Virus record (IMG/VR): IMGVR_UViG_3300046412_000211
Location: 1-63,204 of that record
Source: a virus
Reading direction: 5' to 3' (one strand)
DNA: 63,204 bases
A program made the position numbers and the translations under genes. A model generated the notes under the pieces. It was not told the origin of the DNA. It worked only from the letters and a program-made list of their open reading frames with translations, and ran no database searches. Below, in pieces: positions 17,173 to 25,756 of the stretch; position 1 is the stretch's first letter; each line of letters begins with the position of its first letter.

Positions 17173-18432
17173 ATGATTGAATTTCTTAAAGAAGGAAATA
17201 TCTCAATGGATAAGGTATATGTTCACCCTATATGGGAGAGTGTATCTGTACACCCACATAATGATGGGTTATCTTTGTTGTATATATACGATATAGAGGG
17301 TGATAGAGAGATTCTAATCAACTTAAACAATATAGACAACCATACAACCACATTGGAAAAATTCAACTTTGATTTCAACGAATGTTATGTGTATGATAAC
17401 AAATCATTATTGAATCATCTTTCATTGGATAATTCAGTTGATGCAAGTTTAGTAAAGTATTTACAATCGAATTCCCAACTCAAATCTACCCCAACACCAA
17501 CCCATACGTTTTATGAACGTAGATTCAGTTCCTTCAAAGGGGTAAACAACCTTATTCCAATATCTAAACATATAGAAACCATCAGAGATATTAGAAACGA
17601 ATTCCTATCGTATTACGATTTGGGTTGGGATTCGGATTGTGTGAAGAAATTTGAAAATTTCTATATTAAGTCATTACACTTAGTAGAACAGAGTGGTATC
17701 AAAACTACAAATGGGATGGAGTGGACTCAATATCACCCATTTACAACAACATCACGTCCATCAAATAACTTTGGTGGAGTAAACTACGCAGCTTTGAACA
17801 AAGATGATGGTAGTAGGGATAGATTTATTAGTAGGTTCGAAGGGGGTAAATTGATTCAATTTGATTATGATGCTTATCATCCTCGTATTATCGGTAAGAT
17901 GGTAGATGAACCTATTCCGATGGATGTAAGTGGACACCAAACCTTAGCAGATATGTATGGAGTACCTTACAACGATTCAAAAGCAATCACATTCCGACAA
18001 TTGTATGGTGGAGTACAACAGGAATATCTTCATATTCCGTTGTTCTCTAAAGTTTCACACAAAATTGATAAAATGTGGATGGAATTCAATCGTAGAGGGT
18101 ATGTAACTACTCCATTAGGTAGAAAGTTATCAAAATCTAACCTAAATGATATGAATGCTAACAAATTATTCAACTATATGTTACAGGCAACTGAAACAGA
18201 ACTAAATATGAAAATTCTGAGTAAGGTAATGGACTTTTTGAAAGATAAACGCTCAAAAATGGTTTTATATACTTATGATTCATATTTATTAGATATGCAC
18301 GCTGATGATTTTAACAGTTTACAAAATTTAAAGATACTTATAGAAGGGAATGGATTCCCTACTAAAGTTGAAATCGGAGATAGATATTCTGAGATGAAAT
18401 CTATCGATATAGAAACAATGGATAGAATATGA
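17173..18432 (+). CDS. Family A (PolA-like) DNA polymerase domain protein without exonuclease
   Basis: A 419-residue protein with a shortened family A polymerase pattern. Motif A is QFDYDAYHPR (about 229-238; E. coli Pol I has DYSQIELR). The O-helix is KAITFRQLYGG (about 270-280; K-x3-F-x3-YG is kept). 'GYVTTPLGRKL' matches the GYVxTxxGRRR element. Motif C is TYDSYLLD (about 367-374) in place of VHDE, so Asp is kept but His and Glu are not. No 3'-5' exonuclease is visible in the first 150 residues. A Met at 17206 with a GAAGGA site is an alternative start. The phage also has a full family B polymerase, so a repair, priming or specialised role is likely. Confidence 0.7.
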   Translation: MIEFLKEGNISMDKVYVHPIWESVSVHPHNDGLSLLYIYDIEGDREILINLNNIDNHTTTLEKFNFDFNECYVYDNKSLLNHLSLDNSVDASLVKYLQSNSQLKSTPTPTHTFYERRFSSFKGVNNLIPISKHIETIRDIRNEFLSYYDLGWDSDCVKKFENFYIKSLHLVEQSGIKTTNGMEWTQYHPFTTTSRPSNNFGGVNYAALNKDDGSRDRFISRFEGGKLIQFDYDAYHPRIIGKMVDEPIPMDVSGHQTLADMYGVPYNDSKAITFRQLYGGVQQEYLHIPLFSKVSHKIDKMWMEFNRRGYVTTPLGRKLSKSNLNDMNANKLFNYMLQATETELNMKILSKVMDFLKDKRSKMVLYTYDSYLLDMHADDFNSLQNLKILIEGNGFPTKVEIGDRYSEMKSIDIETMDRI

Positions 18433-20681
18433 ATGAATTTCTTAAAGAAATAGCTAGGTTATGGTGGGTTGAGGTTGGAACAGAACTACAAAATCCTTTA
18501 TCCGAAAATTCCATAAAGGGCTTACGAAAAATATTAGAAGAAGAATATGATTTCGATTCAGAAGTAATCGAATACATTATAGAATCTGCAATCAAAACAC
18601 CTACAAACTTCCATTTGGGTGGTAATAGAGAATCAGGTATGCAGGTAGGTTCAAATGATACTGCAGTATCGGCACATCTACATAGTGATGAAGATGATGA
18701 TTTAGATGGTGCTATCGAATATGATGAACCAATAGAAGAAGAGGAAGAAAAAGATGAAAAAGAAGATTCAGAAGATAAAGAAAGACCTGATAGTGGGGAT
18801 GATAAAGAAAAAGTTATTGACAAGTTGGGACAAGGCGCTCTCACTGCTATCGAAAAAGAAAAATTAAAAGAAAACTTACTAATCGAAATAGGTGCGTTAA
18901 TTAGTGAAGCAAGTGTATATAATGATAAGTACGGATATGGGCATAAAGTTATGTGGAGTTCGACGGGTGAAAAAGCATTTGCTAATCAATTACCAGAAGG
19001 AGCTCCAATGATGGTAATGCCAGCTTCTAAAGTTAAAGCTCAAAGTGATGTAATCAAAATTGGTGGTGGAAATGGTATAGAAGTTTACTTAAAAGGTGCT
19101 AATGGAAAAGTTTATCATATTATAGGAGCAGGTTCTACAGTAGGTAAGTGGTTCAAACACTATAAATCAAATACAGAGTTTAAATTAGATACAAATGCTA
19201 AAGAAACTGCATCATTATTAGGTGTTTATATGGATGCTGAAAAATATCTGATTGATTTTAATGAGGCTGATGATGAAACACTTCCAGCCTTAGTTACTAG
19301 ATTTAAAAATGATGTAACAAAAACACTAACGGGACAAGATTGGGTGAATACCAAATTGATAGGTATGTTAAGTAAAGCATCACTACCTAATATTATTCAA
19401 GTTTGTGCTATTGCAGCCGGAATGGATAGGTTTTGTAAAACAAAAGGAATTAAAGGTTATAATATTATCCACGGAAAAATCGATAAATATTATAAAGCTG
19501 AGATAAAAAATCCATATACCAAAACTGAAGGTGGTAAAGATAATACTGCGGATTGTGTTATCGTAAAAGGTAATGCTGATTCATTCTTAGTGAATATGGA
19601 ATCCGAAAAGATTTCATATGAATCTAATGGATTATGTAGATTAGCTAGTGGTGAAGAGTTTTATCAAGTTTCATTAAAACAAGCCGAAGGTGAGGCTCAA
19701 TTAGGAAAAATTACTTCGGATTTTGCAAACACATTTGGTATGTATTCTAATAAGGATTTGGTAAATATGTTTATACATGAGAATTCACAAATTCTTTTAG
19801 ATGAGGGGTTGAAAGATTTATTTAATAAAGGGTTAGAGTTTGTAAAATCAGTTGGTAAAAAAGTAATTGATAAAATAATGCAAATTGGTAATCTGTTTAA
19901 AGGACTCTTTAGTAAAAACTTAAAAAGTTTACAAAAAAATCAAAAAAAATCTGAAAAAAAGGTTGATAATTTCATAATGAAGTTAAAGGTAGATAAAAAA
20001 TATCTTAATGAAGAATTACTTTTAGAGAAAAAAGGAAAAGTATCAATAGAAGATAAAGTTATAGGAATTTCTAAAGATGCTAACGCTATGAAAGCGTTGT
20101 ATAAGTTTGCAGATGAAAATTTCCAAAATGTATTCACAAAAACACAAAAGCCAGGTTTAAAACACGTAGGAAGTACCTCTTTTCCAGTATCAAAAAATTA
20201 CGATGCAGATTTAGTTAGAAAGTTAATGGCCAATTCTAAAGCATATGATTGTATTAGTAGGATGTTAGGTGAAGCTGGAAATCAACAAAAAGATTTAAGA
20301 ACATTGTTTTCCGATATGGTAGCTTTAGAAAGAGAAATGTACTTTGGAAGAACATCATTACCATTGGTAAAAGTATTTGGTTTAAAATCAAATGGTGGTG
20401 GAACTGCATGGAAGTTCTTAAAGACGGGTAAAGAATTTGTAGAAGAACGAGTATCTGCATTTGCTGATATGCCTGAAAATGTACTTATTGTAAATAGTTC
20501 AGCACAAGACGGGTATATGTCTGTTGAAGCTATTATGTTGAGTTCTTTGGATTCAAAAACACAAAAACCTATGTATAATATAGTAGCTATGAGAACTAAT
20601 AGTACAGATACCACAACATTTGTAATAGAGGGTTCAAAAGTTGTAACCTTAGACTTTTTGAAAGATACTAGAGGAATATAA
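18429..20681 (+). CDS. Large protein of unknown function with a possible PD-(D/E)xK-like core
   Basis: A 750-residue protein overlapping the PolA-like gene by 4 bases (ATGA). Residues 1-55 are helical; 75-125 are extremely acidic (DEDDDLDG, EEEEEKDEKEDSEDK). The region about 370-430 contains 'DNTADCVIVKG' and then 'FYQVSLKQAEGEAQLGK', which resembles the spaced Asp and E-x-K pattern of PD-(D/E)xK nucleases, but the fit is loose. Residues 455-520 are basic and coiled. The C-terminal part (540-750) looks globular and is unrecognised. Coupling to a polymerase hints at DNA metabolism; an internal virion protein is another option. Confidence 0.5.
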   Translation: MNEFLKEIARLWWVEVGTELQNPLSENSIKGLRKILEEEYDFDSEVIEYIIESAIKTPTNFHLGGNRESGMQVGSNDTAVSAHLHSDEDDDLDGAIEYDEPIEEEEEKDEKEDSEDKERPDSGDDKEKVIDKLGQGALTAIEKEKLKENLLIEIGALISEASVYNDKYGYGHKVMWSSTGEKAFANQLPEGAPMMVMPASKVKAQSDVIKIGGGNGIEVYLKGANGKVYHIIGAGSTVGKWFKHYKSNTEFKLDTNAKETASLLGVYMDAEKYLIDFNEADDETLPALVTRFKNDVTKTLTGQDWVNTKLIGMLSKASLPNIIQVCAIAAGMDRFCKTKGIKGYNIIHGKIDKYYKAEIKNPYTKTEGGKDNTADCVIVKGNADSFLVNMESEKISYESNGLCRLASGEEFYQVSLKQAEGEAQLGKITSDFANTFGMYSNKDLVNMFIHENSQILLDEGLKDLFNKGLEFVKSVGKKVIDKIMQIGNLFKGLFSKNLKSLQKNQKKSEKKVDNFIMKLKVDKKYLNEELLLEKKGKVSIEDKVIGISKDANAMKALYKFADENFQNVFTKTQKPGLKHVGSTSFPVSKNYDADLVRKLMANSKAYDCISRMLGEAGNQQKDLRTLFSDMVALEREMYFGRTSLPLVKVFGLKSNGGGTAWKFLKTGKEFVEERVSAFADMPENVLIVNSSAQDGYMSVEAIMLSSLDSKTQKPMYNIVAMRTNSTDTTTFVIEGSKVVTLDFLKDTRGI

Positions 20682-20694
20682 TCGGAGAGAATGA

Positions 20695-21084
20695 GTGAGA
20701 ACGCAACTACTATGTACGTTTACAACAGAATCTTCGTTTGAAGAGTTGTTAACTAAGATTTTTGATGGATACCAACTATTCAGTAGAAAGATATTCATTC
20801 TTAAATTAGAACCATCTAAAGAATTGGTGATTAGTTACAATATCATACCAAATAGAGAAAATAGGTTTTTACCTAACAGTATAATGGTACACAGAAAAAA
20901 AGAATCAAACACTATTTACACAATCAACGCATTAAACCGATTGATTAAAGAATTAAATGGTGGTAAAGAAGATAAATCTTATCAAGTAAATTGGAACGAT
21001 TATCGTAATTCCATTATCCTTACAGATGGTGATGGATATAAGGTTATGGGTACAAAATTGTTCCGAATAGTTGACGTTAATTAA
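20695..21084 (+). CDS. 129-residue conserved-looking protein, unknown function (GTG start)
   Basis: The start appears to be GTG at 20695, following a CGGAGAG ribosome site; the nearby ATG (20691) runs into a stop after 16 codons. The sequence 'ESSFEELLTKIFDGYQLFSR' then KIFILKLEPSKELVISYNI and 'NSIILTDGDGYKVMGTKLFR' reads as a compact alpha/beta protein. It is the last gene of the unit begun by the PolA-like gene. No family recognised. Confidence 0.6.
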   Translation: MRTQLLCTFTTESSFEELLTKIFDGYQLFSRKIFILKLEPSKELVISYNIIPNRENRFLPNSIMVHRKKESNTIYTINALNRLIKELNGGKEDKSYQVNWNDYRNSIILTDGDGYKVMGTKLFRIVDVN

Positions 21085-21093
21085 AAAATTTTA

Positions 21094-21102
21094 ATATTTA
21101 TA
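21094..21102 (+). promoter_or_regulatory. Late-type motif ATATTTATA before the Cys-rich peptide
   Basis: Only 4 bases separate it from the ATG at 21107, so a transcript from it would be leaderless or nearly so. Confidence 0.45.
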
Positions 21103-21106
21103 GTAT

Positions 21107-21202
21107 ATGGAAGAATGTAACTGCAAAGAATGTATTTGTGAATCAAAAGTAGAGTGTAGCTCGACTTGTGGTTGTAACAATCAATGTGATTGTTGTAAAT
21201 AA
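21107..21202 (+). CDS. Metallothionein-like cysteine-rich micropeptide
   Basis: A 31-residue frame beginning MEECNCKECICES with ten cysteines (positions 4, 6, 9, 11, 17, 21, 23, 27, 29, 30), arranged as CxC, CxxC, CxC, CxC, CxC and CC, and ending in Lys. Such density and CxC/CC spacing is the hallmark of metal-thiolate peptides. It is too short for most gene finders. Its stop codon abuts the next promoter and a late-type motif lies directly upstream. A disulfide-knotted peptide is the alternative, but no signal peptide is present, so a cytoplasmic metal or redox role is more likely. Confidence 0.6.
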   Translation: MEECNCKECICESKVECSSTCGCNNQCDCCK

Positions 21203-21203
21203 A

Positions 21204-21235
21204 TTTGGTAGTTTAAAATATTTTTCGTATATTGT
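21204..21235 (+). promoter_or_regulatory. Host-type promoter TTTG-N20-TATATTGT (first of two before gp32)
   Basis: TTTG 21204-21207 and TATATTGT 21228-21235. It would give a leader of about 120 bases for gp32 containing CAACAC...GTGTTG, a possible hairpin. Confidence 0.7.
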
Positions 21236-21290
21236 AACCAAATCAACACTTGGGATTAAATAGTGGTGTTGAAAAAAAAATGAAATATAA

Positions 21291-21322
21291 TTTGGAAGTT
21301 TGAAAAAACTTTCGTATATTTG
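21291..21322 (+). promoter_or_regulatory. Host-type promoter TTTG-N20-TATATTTG (second before gp32)
   Basis: TTTG 21291-21294 and TATATTTG 21315-21322, a perfect fit to the Bacteroidota consensus, about 40 bases before the gp32 ATG. Tandem promoters fit the high need for this protein. Confidence 0.85.
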
Positions 21323-21362
21323 TATAAATAATAAATGTTTAATAACTAAAAAAAGGTAAATT

Positions 21363-22145
21363 ATGGCAATTGACTTAAATGCAATCCGAAACCGTTTGGA
21401 CAGTCTACAAACGAAAACTACAAAGACTGATAATCTATGGAAGCCGAAACCAGGCAAGCAACAAGTAAGAATCGTTCCTTACGTTCACAATCCATCAAAT
21501 CCATTCATTGAACTATTTTTCCACTACAACTTTGGTGGTAAGAATATTCTATCACCTCAGACACATGGTGAAGCAGACCCATTAGTGGAGTTCGCTGACC
21601 AATTGAAATCAACTGGTGATAGAAACGATTGGAATCTTTCAAAACAACTTACACCAAAAATGAGAACTTATGTTCCTGTATTAGTAAGGGGTGAAGAATC
21701 CGAAGGTGTTAAGTTTTGGGGATTTGGTAAAACTGTATATCAAGAACTTCTTGCTTTCTTTGCAGACCCTGATTATGGTGATTTAACAGACCCAACAAAT
21801 GGTAGAGATATCACTGTTGAGTTTAAAACAGCAAAAGAATTAGGAAAGAACTATCCTGAAACTTACATCAGAGTTAAACCAAATCAAACTCCTATCACCG
21901 AAGATAAGAATGTATTGGAAAACATCAAAGACCAAATTGAACTTCCAAATATGTTCAAAAAGTACACTTACGATGATATGAAAGGTTTGTTGGAAACTTG
22001 GATGGAAACTGGACAAGTTGGTGAAACAGAAGAGCCAGAAGCTCAACCAACTCAAACGAACAATCAAACTAAAAACGAACCAGCAGCAGCAACTACATCA
22101 AATTCTGATGTAAAAGATGCATTTGAAGATTTATTCAATAATTAA
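21363..22145 (+). CDS. gp32: Single-stranded DNA-binding protein (gp32)
   Basis: A 260-residue gp32-type SSB. The basic N-terminus 'DLNAIRNRLDSLQTKTTKTD' is the cooperativity arm; the OB core holds 'KPKPGKQQVRIVPYVHNPSN', 'FIELFFHYNFGGKNILSPQT' and 'FWGFGKTVYQELLAFFADPD'; the C-terminal tail ends SDVKDAFEDLFNN, the acidic partner-binding tip. It has no cysteine at all, so the zinc finger of T4 gp32 is absent. It is followed 13 bases later by uvsX, its recombination partner, under two tandem host-type promoters. Confidence 0.93.
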   Translation: MAIDLNAIRNRLDSLQTKTTKTDNLWKPKPGKQQVRIVPYVHNPSNPFIELFFHYNFGGKNILSPQTHGEADPLVEFADQLKSTGDRNDWNLSKQLTPKMRTYVPVLVRGEESEGVKFWGFGKTVYQELLAFFADPDYGDLTDPTNGRDITVEFKTAKELGKNYPETYIRVKPNQTPITEDKNVLENIKDQIELPNMFKKYTYDDMKGLLETWMETGQVGETEEPEAQPTQTNNQTKNEPAAATTSNSDVKDAFEDLFNN

Positions 22146-22158
22146 AAACTAAGTTACT

Positions 22159-23283
22159 ATGGCTAAAACAAATCGAGATGAATTATCATCGATTTTAGCA
22201 GATAACCTGAACAAAAAGTTCAAAGGACAATCAAAAGTAGCTTACTTCCTTGATGGCTCCGAGCAGACACCCACCGACTTAACTGAGTGGGTGTCTACAG
22301 GAGATGATATGTTAGATTTAGCTATATCAAATCGACCTAATGGTGGATTTCCTGTTGGAAGGATTGTTGAGGTTACGGGACTAGAAGCGAGTGGTAAATC
22401 TCTGTTATCAGCACATACATTAGCAAATACTCAGAAGAAGGGTGGTTTGGCAGTGTATATTGATACAGAGAACGCAATCAATCAAGAATTCTTAGAAGCA
22501 TTAGGTGTTGATACTCAAAAGTTACTTTATGTACCTTTAGAATCAGTAGAAGATATCTTTGATGCTATGGATTCAATTATCGAATCAGTTAGAAAATCTG
22601 ATAACGATAGATTGGTAACAATAGTAGTTGACTCTGTAGCGGCAGCAACAACTAAAGTAGAATTAGCAGCTGATTATGACCAAGCTGGCTATGCTACTCA
22701 AAAAGCAATCATTATCTCAAAAGCAATGAGAAAGATTACAAATCTTATTGGTAGAGAGAGAATATTGGTTGTATTCACAAATCAACTTAGAGTTAGAATG
22801 GGAGTATCATTTGGTGACCCTTATACTACATCAGGTGGGAAAGCATTAGGTTTTCACGCATCTTGTAGATTGAGAATGAAACAAATGGGTAAACTCAATT
22901 CTAAAGTTGGGGGTGTTGACCAGACTGTTGGTATTAAGACTAGAGTTCAAGTCATTAAGAACAGAATGGGCCCACCACTAAGAGCAGTTGATTTTGAAAT
23001 CTATTTTGATAGAGGTATTGATAGATATGGTTCGTGGTTGAATACTATGAAAACATATAAGTTAGTACAAATTAGTGGAGCATGGTACACTTGGGTTGAT
23101 GAATCAACTGGAGAGGAAATTAAATTCCAAGCTAAGAATTTCACTAAACTCTTAGAAGAAAGACCAGAGGTAAAGGAACAAATGTATAAACAAATCTGTG
23201 ATAAGTATATCTTAGGATACAAAGAAGCATCCGAAGCTGCAAACACAGATTCAACACAACTTGATGAAGGATACGAAATCTAA
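22159..23283 (+). CDS. uvsX: Recombinase UvsX (RecA family)
   Basis: A 374-residue RecA-fold strand-exchange protein. Walker A is GLEASGKS (74-81), Walker B is the 'LVTIVVDSVAAATTK' strand, and 'ILVVFTNQLRVRMGV' with 'TTSGGKALGFHASCRLRMKQ' covers the L1 region and DNA-binding loops. It loads on gp32-coated ssDNA for recombination-dependent replication and repair. UvsY is not evident in this window. The gene lies between gp32 and the 5' nuclease in one apparent operon. Confidence 0.95.
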   Translation: MAKTNRDELSSILADNLNKKFKGQSKVAYFLDGSEQTPTDLTEWVSTGDDMLDLAISNRPNGGFPVGRIVEVTGLEASGKSLLSAHTLANTQKKGGLAVYIDTENAINQEFLEALGVDTQKLLYVPLESVEDIFDAMDSIIESVRKSDNDRLVTIVVDSVAAATTKVELAADYDQAGYATQKAIIISKAMRKITNLIGRERILVVFTNQLRVRMGVSFGDPYTTSGGKALGFHASCRLRMKQMGKLNSKVGGVDQTVGIKTRVQVIKNRMGPPLRAVDFEIYFDRGIDRYGSWLNTMKTYKLVQISGAWYTWVDESTGEEIKFQAKNFTKLLEERPEVKEQMYKQICDKYILGYKEASEAANTDSTQLDEGYEI

Positions 23284-23293
23284 TTACAGAGAA

Positions 23294-24304
23294 ATGTTTA
23301 ATAACTTATCAAATACTCCCAAAAGGAATGTTAATGATAAGGTAATGATTGTAGATGGATTAAATCTTTTCATCAGATGTTTTGGGGCAGTTCCAACTCT
23401 GAATGATGATGGAGAACACGTCGGGGGATTAACAGGTTGTCTGTTATCCCTCGGCGCTCTTATCCGTAAGAACAAACCAACGAGAGTTTTGGTGGTTTTT
23501 GATGGTAAGGGTGGTTCACATCGTAGAAAGAAAATGTATAGTGGTTACAAAGAAGGTAGGACTGGATTAACAAAGGTAAATAGATTGGTTGGTTATGAAG
23601 ATTTGGAAGACCAAGCAGAATCTATGAAGAAGAATTTTAACTTACTAATTAAGTATTTAGGATTCTTACCCGTTGATTTATGTTATATTGACCACATTGA
23701 AGCAGATGATATTATGGCATATGTTGCCAGACACATCTTTGAAAAAGAAGTTATGATAATTTCCTCTGATAAGGATTTCTTACAATTGGTAGATGATAGA
23801 ATTTCAGTATATCTACCAACTAAGAAAAAACTTATGAAAAAAGAGGATGTAAAAGAGTTATATGGAGTTCCATCAAAAAACTTAGTATATTATAGAATTT
23901 TTGATGGTGATAAATCCGATAATATTCCTGGCGTAAGGGGTATCGGGCCAAAAACACTAATAAATAAATTAGATTTCCTTCAATCGGATGGATTAACATT
24001 AGATACCTTATTCGAAAGGGTATCTCAATTGGATGATGAGAAACTGAAAACCAAAATATTGGAACATACCGATACTTTGAAATTAAATTACGATTTAATG
24101 CAGTTATCAGAACCAATAATGGGTTCAGCGATTACATCAAATGTACGAAATATCATTGATTCACCAATCAACGGATTAAATTCTTTTGGATTCAAAAAAG
24201 AGTTTATGGTTGATAAACTTTACACTGCGTTTAAGAATGTAGAAACGTGGTTGGTAAATACTTGGGGTGATTTGGATAAATATTCAAAACAAACCAGAAA
24301 ATAA
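23294..24304 (+). CDS. 5'-3' exonuclease / RNase H of the FEN family (T4 Rnh-like)
   Basis: A structure-specific nuclease that would remove RNA primers and flaps. It has the metal-binding pattern of the family: 'VMIVDGLNLFIRCF' (first Asp), 'VLVVFDGKGGSHRRKKMY', 'IDHIEADDIMAYVA', 'MIISSDKDFLQLV' and the helix-hairpin-helix region 'GDKSDNIPGVRGIGPKT'. I chose the ATG at 23294, 10 bases after uvsX; ATG 23264 would overlap uvsX by 20 bases. About 336 residues, close to T4 Rnh (305). Confidence 0.88.
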   Translation: MFNNLSNTPKRNVNDKVMIVDGLNLFIRCFGAVPTLNDDGEHVGGLTGCLLSLGALIRKNKPTRVLVVFDGKGGSHRRKKMYSGYKEGRTGLTKVNRLVGYEDLEDQAESMKKNFNLLIKYLGFLPVDLCYIDHIEADDIMAYVARHIFEKEVMIISSDKDFLQLVDDRISVYLPTKKKLMKKEDVKELYGVPSKNLVYYRIFDGDKSDNIPGVRGIGPKTLINKLDFLQSDGLTLDTLFERVSQLDDEKLKTKILEHTDTLKLNYDLMQLSEPIMGSAITSNVRNIIDSPINGLNSFGFKKEFMVDKLYTAFKNVETWLVNTWGDLDKYSKQTRK

Positions 24305-24336
24305 TTTGGTAGTTACAATAATAATTCGTATATTGG
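24305..24336 (+). promoter_or_regulatory. Host-type promoter TTTG-N20-TATATTGG before the helicase gene
   Basis: TTTG 24305-24308, TATATTGG 24329-24336. The helicase ATG begins 6 bases after the box, and no other suitable Met follows, so the message should be essentially leaderless. Confidence 0.8.
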
Positions 24337-24342
24337 TACAAT

Positions 24343-25701
24343 ATGGATAAATTCGGAAACAAATTTGGTACATCATTTCAGCTAAAGATTATATCTTGCT
24401 TATTAACAGATAGAATATTCTTACAACAAGTATATGATATTCTTAAACCTGAAATGTTTGATTCTGATGCTAATGAATGGTTAGTAACCAAAACAATGTC
24501 TCACTTTGATTCTTATTCATCTTTACCTACCTTAGATGTATTTAAAAATGAAGTAGATAAGGTTGAGAGGGATGTTCTTAAACAATCGATTGTAGACAAC
24601 CTAAAGCAAGTTTGGAACTTCTTAGAATCAGATGATTTAGATTATGTAAAAGAACAAACTTTAGAGTTCTGTAAAAATCAAACATTTAAGAACGCAATCT
24701 TAGAATCAGTTGATTTGTTGAATGATGGTAAATTCGATGTAATTAAATCGAAGATTGATAATGCTATGAAAGCAGGACAAGATACCGATATTGGACACGA
24801 ATATAAAGAAAATATTGTTGAAAGATACGAAGCTACAGTTAGAGATGTTGTTTCTTGTGGTTGGGATGTTATTGATGAATTAGTAGATGGTGGTTTTGGT
24901 AAAGGTGAACTAATAATGTTCGCAGCACCACCAGGTATTGGTAAATCTTGGGCATTGGTAAATGTTGGAATGGCAGCTGCTAAGAAAGGTAAGACTGTAG
25001 TTCATTATACATTAGAACTTAATGAGGGTTATGTAGGACAACGATATGATGCAGTATTAACTGGAATCGCAGTTCCTAACCTTAAATTCAATATCGATGA
25101 TGTTAGAACTCAAGTAGAGGGGTTGAGTGGTGATATTATTGTTAAACATTGGCCTACAAAATCTGCTGGATTGAATACTATGAGAGCATCTTTGGATAAA
25201 CTAAAGCTGCAAGGTAAGAATCCTGATGTGATTATTGTAGATTACGCTGATTTGTTAAAAGGTAATAGTAGAAAAGAACGACACGAAGAATTAGAAGAAA
25301 TCGTAGAAGGGTTACGAGGTATTGCAGGTGAATATGAGTGTCCATTGTTTACAGCATCACAAATTAATCGTAGTGGAGCTGAAGATGATATTATTACTGG
25401 TACTAAAATCGCTGGTTCATTCTCAAAATTGATGACAGCTGATTTCGTAGTATCACTCAGTAGAAAAATTGAAGATAAATTAGCAGGTACAGGCCGTTGG
25501 CATGTAATTAAAAACAGATTTGGACCAGATGGAATGACTTTGCCTTCAAAAGCAAATATGAGTAATGGTAGAATTAACATTTACTCTGATGATTCCATTG
25601 ATGGTAAAAAAACCCAAAGTGATATGAACAAAGGGGAGAGTTTAGTAAGAAAAAATTTGTTACAAAAATATAACGAAATGAATCCAGATATTAGTTTTTA
25701 A
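24343..25701 (+). CDS. gp41: Replicative DNA helicase (gp41, DnaB family)
   Basis: A 452-residue hexameric helicase. Residues 1-150 are the helical N-terminal domain. The RecA-like motor has Walker A APPGIGKS (about 195-202), 'GKTVVHYTLELNEGYVGQRY' (H1a-type Glu), Walker B VIIVDYADLL and a 'CPLFTASQINRSGAEDD' motif H3/H4. 'HVIKNRFGPDGMTLP' carries the arginine-finger region. It unwinds DNA ahead of the gp43 polymerase. No primase (gp61) or loader (gp59) gene is evident in the window. Confidence 0.93.
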   Translation: MDKFGNKFGTSFQLKIISCLLTDRIFLQQVYDILKPEMFDSDANEWLVTKTMSHFDSYSSLPTLDVFKNEVDKVERDVLKQSIVDNLKQVWNFLESDDLDYVKEQTLEFCKNQTFKNAILESVDLLNDGKFDVIKSKIDNAMKAGQDTDIGHEYKENIVERYEATVRDVVSCGWDVIDELVDGGFGKGELIMFAAPPGIGKSWALVNVGMAAAKKGKTVVHYTLELNEGYVGQRYDAVLTGIAVPNLKFNIDDVRTQVEGLSGDIIVKHWPTKSAGLNTMRASLDKLKLQGKNPDVIIVDYADLLKGNSRKERHEELEEIVEGLRGIAGEYECPLFTASQINRSGAEDDIITGTKIAGSFSKLMTADFVVSLSRKIEDKLAGTGRWHVIKNRFGPDGMTLPSKANMSNGRINIYSDDSIDGKKTQSDMNKGESLVRKNLLQKYNEMNPDISF

Positions 25702-25756
25702 TCCATACTTATAATCACCGAAAAGAACTTAAATACAAAAATAATAGAACAAAATT

